Of a DNA stretch of 33,147 nt, positions 30,012 through 33,147 are shown in pieces. The translations under genes were made by a program, and so were the position numbers. The DNA comes from Solirubrobacteraceae bacterium (GTDB lineage: Bacteria > Actinomycetota > Thermoleophilia > Solirubrobacterales > Solirubrobacteraceae), in NCBI GenBank assembly GCA_030690545.1, contig JAUYGN010000092.1, positions 1-33,147 on the forward strand, written 5' to 3'. Within the stretch, counting starts at the first letter, position 1. Each line of letters starts with the position of its first letter. Under the pieces are notes generated by a model. That model saw nothing but the letters and a program-made list of their open reading frames with translations. It searched no databases and had not been told where the DNA came from.

Positions 30012-31804
30012 CGCGTCCGCAACAGCGTCCAGATGCGCGTCAGCAGCTCGGCGAGCTCGGGGTTCTCGCGCAGCGAGGCGGAGAACTCCGGCAGGCCCGG
30101 CCGGATCACCAGCCCGCGGCCGACGCGCGCGGCGACGATCACCTGGCGGGTGGCGTCCTGCGTCGCCGCGGACGCGGCGACCGCGCTCGCGCCGCCCTCC
30201 ACGTCGATCGTCTGCTCGAAGGCGCCGAAGGTGCCGAACTGGCCGGTGGTGCCGGAGAACAGGTCGATCCGGTCGGCGGTGTTGACGAGCGTCACCGGCT
30301 CGCGCACGATCGGGGCGAGCTGGGCGCCGAACAGGTCGCGCGCCGTCGGCTGCGTCGGCGAGATCGCGCGACCGCCCGCCGTCAGCGTGACGCTGCGGCG
30401 CAGCGATCCGGTGCCGACCGACAGCAGGCGGCCGCCGTCGCGCACGAAGTCGCGCAGCGAGCGTGCCACGCCGGCGTCCAGCCAGCGCGCGTCGCCGGCG
30501 ATGATCACGCCGCGGTGGCCGTCGAGCGTCGGTCCCTCGCCGCGCGCCAGCGCGACGTCGGTCGTCAGGTCGTAGCGGCGGCCGGCGCGGTCGAGCTGGG
30601 CCAGCAGGAGCGCCTCGTTGCGGCGGATCTGGTCGGGCAGGCCGTCCTTGACGTAGGGCCGGGCGACGCGCACCGGCAGCCCGGCCGAGAGCGTGTTCGG
30701 GCGTCCGTCGCCCTCGTCGTCGACGGGGTTGAGTCCCTGCCACGTCGTCACCGGCAGCACGACGAGGACGTCGTTGTCGCTGCGCGACTGCACGACGAGC
30801 GGCGTCGCGGTGCGGCGCGTGCGCGTGCGCACCTCGAAGACGTAGAGGCCCGACTTGCCGGGTGGGGCCTGGAAGCGCACGACGCGCGAGCGCGTGCCGC
30901 TGCCGCTGTTGCGGACGGCGCTCGAGCCGACGCGGCGCAGCCGCCAGGTGAAGCGCTCGCCGACCGAGTCGACGGCGACCGAGGCGGTCTCGCGCGCCTT
31001 GACCGGCCCGGACGGGCCCTGCGCGGTCAGGTAGCGAACGGTGATCCCGCCGCGGCCGGCGAACGGCTCGCCGAACTCCGGGCGCGGCGGGACCGGCACC
31101 GACGAGCCGATGTTGCCGGCCTGGTCGCGCGCCCGCACGACGACGACGTAGGTCCCGGCCGCGACCCGCCGGCCGTTGGCGGTGCCGTCCCACTCCCAGC
31201 GCGTCGCATCGTCGGCCAGCCTGATCGGCTCGTCGAAGACGGCGCGCGCCGGGCGCACGTCGGTGCGGTAGACGACGATCTCCCTGCGCCGACCGCCGGT
31301 CTGGAAGTTGATGCGCGCCGGGGCGCCGTCGGCGCGCGGCAGCAGCTCGGCACCGGGCGTGCGGTCCGGGCCGATCGACGTGACGCGGACCGACGGCGGC
31401 ACCGTGTCCTTGCGGATGTTGCGCGGGACGAGCACCGAGCGGCCCTGGCGGCGCAGGTTCAGGCGGATCCGGTAGATCCCGTCGGGCACCGCTTCGCCGC
31501 GGTCGTCGGTTCCGTCCCAGACGAGCCGCATGCGCTCGCCGGCGGTCAGCGGCTCGTTGTCCTCGAGCATGCGGATCTCGTCGCCGGCGCGGTTGACGAC
31601 CGTCGCGGTGACGTCGTCGGAGCGCTTCAGGAAGAACGACATCCGCGCACGATCGAAGCGCCCGTCGCGGTTGGGCGAGAAGAAGGGATCGGCCCGGATG
31701 TCCTGCACGTTGGGCGGCGTCGTCTTCAGCGCCTGCGCGGCGAAGAACGCCGCGAAGGTGGCGACGACGAGCACCGCGAACGCGATCGGCGCGGTCCTCG
31801 TCAT
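30008..31804 (-). CDS. FlgD-like Ig-domain protein with GATase-like C-terminus
   Basis: 598 residues with an N-terminal membrane anchor or signal (about 5-24). Two FlgD-type Ig-like modules follow: residues 30-125 (DPFFSPNRDGRFDRARMSFFL, then WDGTDDRGEAVPDGIYRIRL) and about 130-235 (WEWDGTANGRRVAAGTYVVVV). A beta-rich middle runs to about 350. The C-terminus (about 355-598) contains LVVLPVTTWQGLNPVDD and a glutamine-amidotransferase-like/N,N-dimethylformamidase-beta-like stretch (GVIIAGDARWLDAGVARSLRDFVRDGGRLLSVG). No catalytic Cys is evident there. It is outside the membrane and its function is unknown. ATGA overlaps on both sides tie it to the phosphatase and the ligase, so it likely helps surface-glycan assembly. 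Confidence 0.78.
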   Translation of the reverse strand: MTRTAPIAFAVLVVATFAAFFAAQALKTTPPNVQDIRADPFFSPNRDGRFDRARMSFFLKRSDDVTATVVNRAGDEIRMLEDNEPLTAGERMRLVWDGTDDRGEAVPDGIYRIRLNLRRQGRSVLVPRNIRKDTVPPSVRVTSIGPDRTPGAELLPRADGAPARINFQTGGRRREIVVYRTDVRPARAVFDEPIRLADDATRWEWDGTANGRRVAAGTYVVVVRARDQAGNIGSSVPVPPRPEFGEPFAGRGGITVRYLTAQGPSGPVKARETASVAVDSVGERFTWRLRRVGSSAVRNSGSGTRSRVVRFQAPPGKSGLYVFEVRTRTRRTATPLVVQSRSDNDVLVVLPVTTWQGLNPVDDEGDGRPNTLSAGLPVRVARPYVKDGLPDQIRRNEALLLAQLDRAGRRYDLTTDVALARGEGPTLDGHRGVIIAGDARWLDAGVARSLRDFVRDGGRLLSVGTGSLRRSVTLTAGGRAISPTQPTARDLFGAQLAPIVREPVTLVNTADRIDLFSGTTGQFGTFGAFEQTIDVEGGASAVAASAATQDATRQVIVAARVGRGLVIRPGLPEFSASLRENPELAELLTRIWTLLRTR

Positions 31805-32358
31805 GGCGTGCTCGCCGACGGCGCCGTCAGGCGAAACAGCGCGCAGTTGCCGATCGACCCGCCCGCCGGACGGTCGATGCCCTGCACGGCGCGGATCGTG
31901 CCGCCGTGCGTGACGACGAGCGCCGGCAGCGGCCCGGCGACGATGTCCGCCAGCGCGGCGGCGATCCGCTGCGCCTGCTCGGCGACCGACTCCCCGGCCG
32001 GAAAGCGGAACGTCGGGTCGGCGGCGCGCCAGCGCTCGTACTCGGCCGCCTCGCCGGCGACGATCTCGGCGATCGGCCGGCCCGACCAGGCACCGGCGTC
32101 GGCTTCCATCAGGCGCTCGTCGAGCACCGCCTCGAGCTTGATCGCGGCGCCGACGATCTGCGCCGTCTCGCGTGCGCGCCGCAGCGGGCTGCAGTACAGC
32201 GCGCGCACGCCCTCCGCGCGCAGCCGGGCCGCGAGCGCGTGCGACTGCGCCCGCCCGCGCTCGTTGAGGGGGGTGTCGAGCTGACCCTGGAAGCGAGCGG
32301 CCACGTTGTCGTCGGTCTCCCCGTGGCGCACGAGCAGGACCTCGTTGAAGCCGGCCAT
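31801..32358 (-). CDS. Histidine phosphatase (phosphoglycerate-mutase-like)
   Basis: 185-residue cytoplasmic phosphatase of the His-phosphatase superfamily. LLVRHGETDDN has Arg11 and the phosphohistidine His12; SPLRRARETAQ has Arg60; VVTHGGTIRAV has the second His151. Residues 81-92 (ERLMEADAGAWS) carry the acid. Relatives act on sugar phosphates, cobalamin intermediates or small phosphorylated metabolites; the substrate is not indicated, though a nucleotide-sugar or polyprenyl step would fit the operon. A GGAGG (CCTCC at 32362-32366 on the plus strand) sits three nt from ATG 32358, close but likely functional. Its stop overlaps the FlgD-like start (ATGA). Confidence 0.88.
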   Translation of the reverse strand: MAGFNEVLLVRHGETDDNVAARFQGQLDTPLNERGRAQSHALAARLRAEGVRALYCSPLRRARETAQIVGAAIKLEAVLDERLMEADAGAWSGRPIAEIVAGEAAEYERWRAADPTFRFPAGESVAEQAQRIAAALADIVAGPLPALVVTHGGTIRAVQGIDRPAGGSIGNCALFRLTAPSASTP

Positions 32359-32374
32359 ACGCCTCCGGAGCGGG

Positions 32375-33147
32375 TTACTCGATCTTGTCCGAGCCGACGG
32401 TCACGACGACGTCGGCGGACGCGGCGGCCGTCGTGTTCGCGTCGGCGAGCTGCACGGAGCCGCGGTCGATCTCGATCAGCCTCGCCACCTCGCGCGCCGC
32501 CTGCTCGTTGCCGGTCGTGTAGGAGACGATCGTCGCCGGCAGGGTCTGATCGGCGTTGTCGCCGACGCTGGCCACCGTGTAGCTGCCCTGCTCGATCCTG
32601 TCGGCGACGTTGCGAGCGAGGCCGGTCTGCGTCGTGCCGTTGAGCACGGCGACGTTCGTGCCACGCCGCTGGGCGGTCGAGAGGGTCGCCGGACCGTCCG
32701 TCGCGGTACCCGAGCCGACCGGAGGCGCCGGAGCGGGAGCGTCGCTCTGCGCCGGCGGGGTGTCGCCGAAGTCATTGGGCGCGGGCGCCGGGTCGTCGCC
32801 GGTCAGCGCGACCATCAGGACGACCGCGACGACGACGGACGTCACCGCGCCGCCGATGATCAGGCCGACGCGGCGGCTCCCGAGGCCGCGGCCCTCGTCG
32901 TCGTCCTCGTCGTCGTCGAACGCCGATGGCGGAGCGATCAGCGGCTCGGGGCGGGCGGCCGCCGACTCATGGGTCTCCTGACCGGTCGTGCCGTTGCTGT
33001 ACGCCGCCGGCGTCGGGGTGCGCGCGGCTGCGGCGGCGCGCGCGGCGGCCTGCGTCGAGGCAGCCGGCGGCGTGGTCGAGGAGCTCGCCCCGGCCGCGGC
33101 GGAACCGGCGGCTGCGGCCGACCCGGCGGCAGCGGCGCTTCCGGCGG
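32375..33147 (-). CDS. LytR C-terminal-domain protein, 5'-truncated
   Basis: The frame is open to the window edge, so the start lies outside; 257 residues are visible. The N-terminal visible part is a disordered Ala/Ser/Pro-rich run, then DDDEDDDE, then one transmembrane helix (VGLIIGGAVTSVVVAVVLMV). A short Pro/Ala linker leads to a LytR_C domain (PF13399): TNVAVLNGTTQTGLARNVAD, VASVGDNADQTLPATIVSY and DVVVTVGSDKIE at the end. LytR_C often follows an LCP (LytR-CpsA-Psr) ligase domain, but here the upstream part is not LCP within the window. It is the first visible gene of the envelope operon, with the phosphatase following after 16 bp. Confidence 0.82.
   Translation of the reverse strand, partial: AGSAAAAGSAAAAGSAAAGASSSTTPPAASTQAAARAAAAARTPTPAAYSNGTTGQETHESAAARPEPLIAPPSAFDDDEDDDEGRGLGSRRVGLIIGGAVTSVVVAVVLMVALTGDDPAPAPNDFGDTPPAQSDAPAPAPPVGSGTATDGPATLSTAQRRGTNVAVLNGTTQTGLARNVADRIEQGSYTVASVGDNADQTLPATIVSYTTGNEQAAREVARLIEIDRGSVQLADANTTAAASADVVVTVGSDKIE

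Noticed and set aside
28431-31193. 920-codon minus-strand frame
   Set aside because: Only 28431-30011 is the ligase; the upstream portion is a shadow of the FlgD-like gene in another frame.
32880-33147. GCC/GGC/CGG triplet-rich end of the window as a DNA repeat
   Set aside because: The repetition reflects Ala/Pro/Ser-rich and Asp-rich coding in the LytR_C protein; units are irregular and keep the reading frame.

Overview
The window is very GC-rich DNA with densely packed genes and heavy use of GCG, CGC and ACG codons. Together with the gene families present this points to an Actinomycetota chromosome. Solirubrobacterales/Thermoleophilia (Conexibacter- or Patulibacter-like) is my best guess, an inference from gene content and style rather than from a marker gene. 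No rRNA, tRNA, CRISPR array or intact mobile element was seen. Many genes appear leaderless: a -10-like hexamer sits 6-11 nt before the start codon with no Shine-Dalgarno site. That pattern was used to set several starts.

Layout. 1-8.3 kb: a 5'-truncated lytic transglycosylase/M15-like cell-wall hydrolase, transketolase, an HTH_42 (AlkZ-like) protein, an alpha/beta hydrolase with an odd start, a DUF3105 membrane protein, a VOC protein and a secreted PGRP-type amidase. 8.4-11 kb: an orphan NarK-type transporter and a voltage-gated cation channel, closed by a strong nested hairpin. 11-12.8 kb (minus): a GT2 glycosyltransferase plus a polyprenyl-phosphate sugar transferase. 12.9-16 kb: insertion-sequence scars, then an ABC transporter pair whose codon use differs from its surroundings. 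16-18.3 kb: two glycosyltransferases transcribed divergently from a gap that also holds an IS30-like transposase scrap.

18.4-21.9 kb is the most distinctive part. It is a tight three-gene operon: a response regulator fused to a thioredoxin-reductase-like flavoprotein without the CxxC disulfide, a soluble histidine kinase with a cyclic-nucleotide-binding-like sensor domain, and a UBP-type zinc finger protein. This looks like a self-contained redox/second-messenger signalling module. Next to it are an ECF-type sigma factor with an N-terminal zinc ribbon and, divergently, a lipoprotein with a thioredoxin-like domain.

23.9-33.1 kb is an envelope polysaccharide region. It holds a Wzx-type flippase and a GT1/GT4-like protein. 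A long minus-strand operon follows: LytR_C protein, histidine phosphatase, FlgD-like Ig protein, O-antigen-ligase-like protein, ArnT/PMT-type glycosyltransferase, septum-formation-like protein. Four of its genes (31804 down to 27010) are linked by 4-nt ATGA/GTGA overlaps. With the 11-12.8 kb and 16-18.3 kb blocks, the window carries most step types needed to build, flip, polymerise and attach a surface glycan: priming transferase, glycosyltransferases, flippase, polymerase/ligase and a LytR_C-domain protein.
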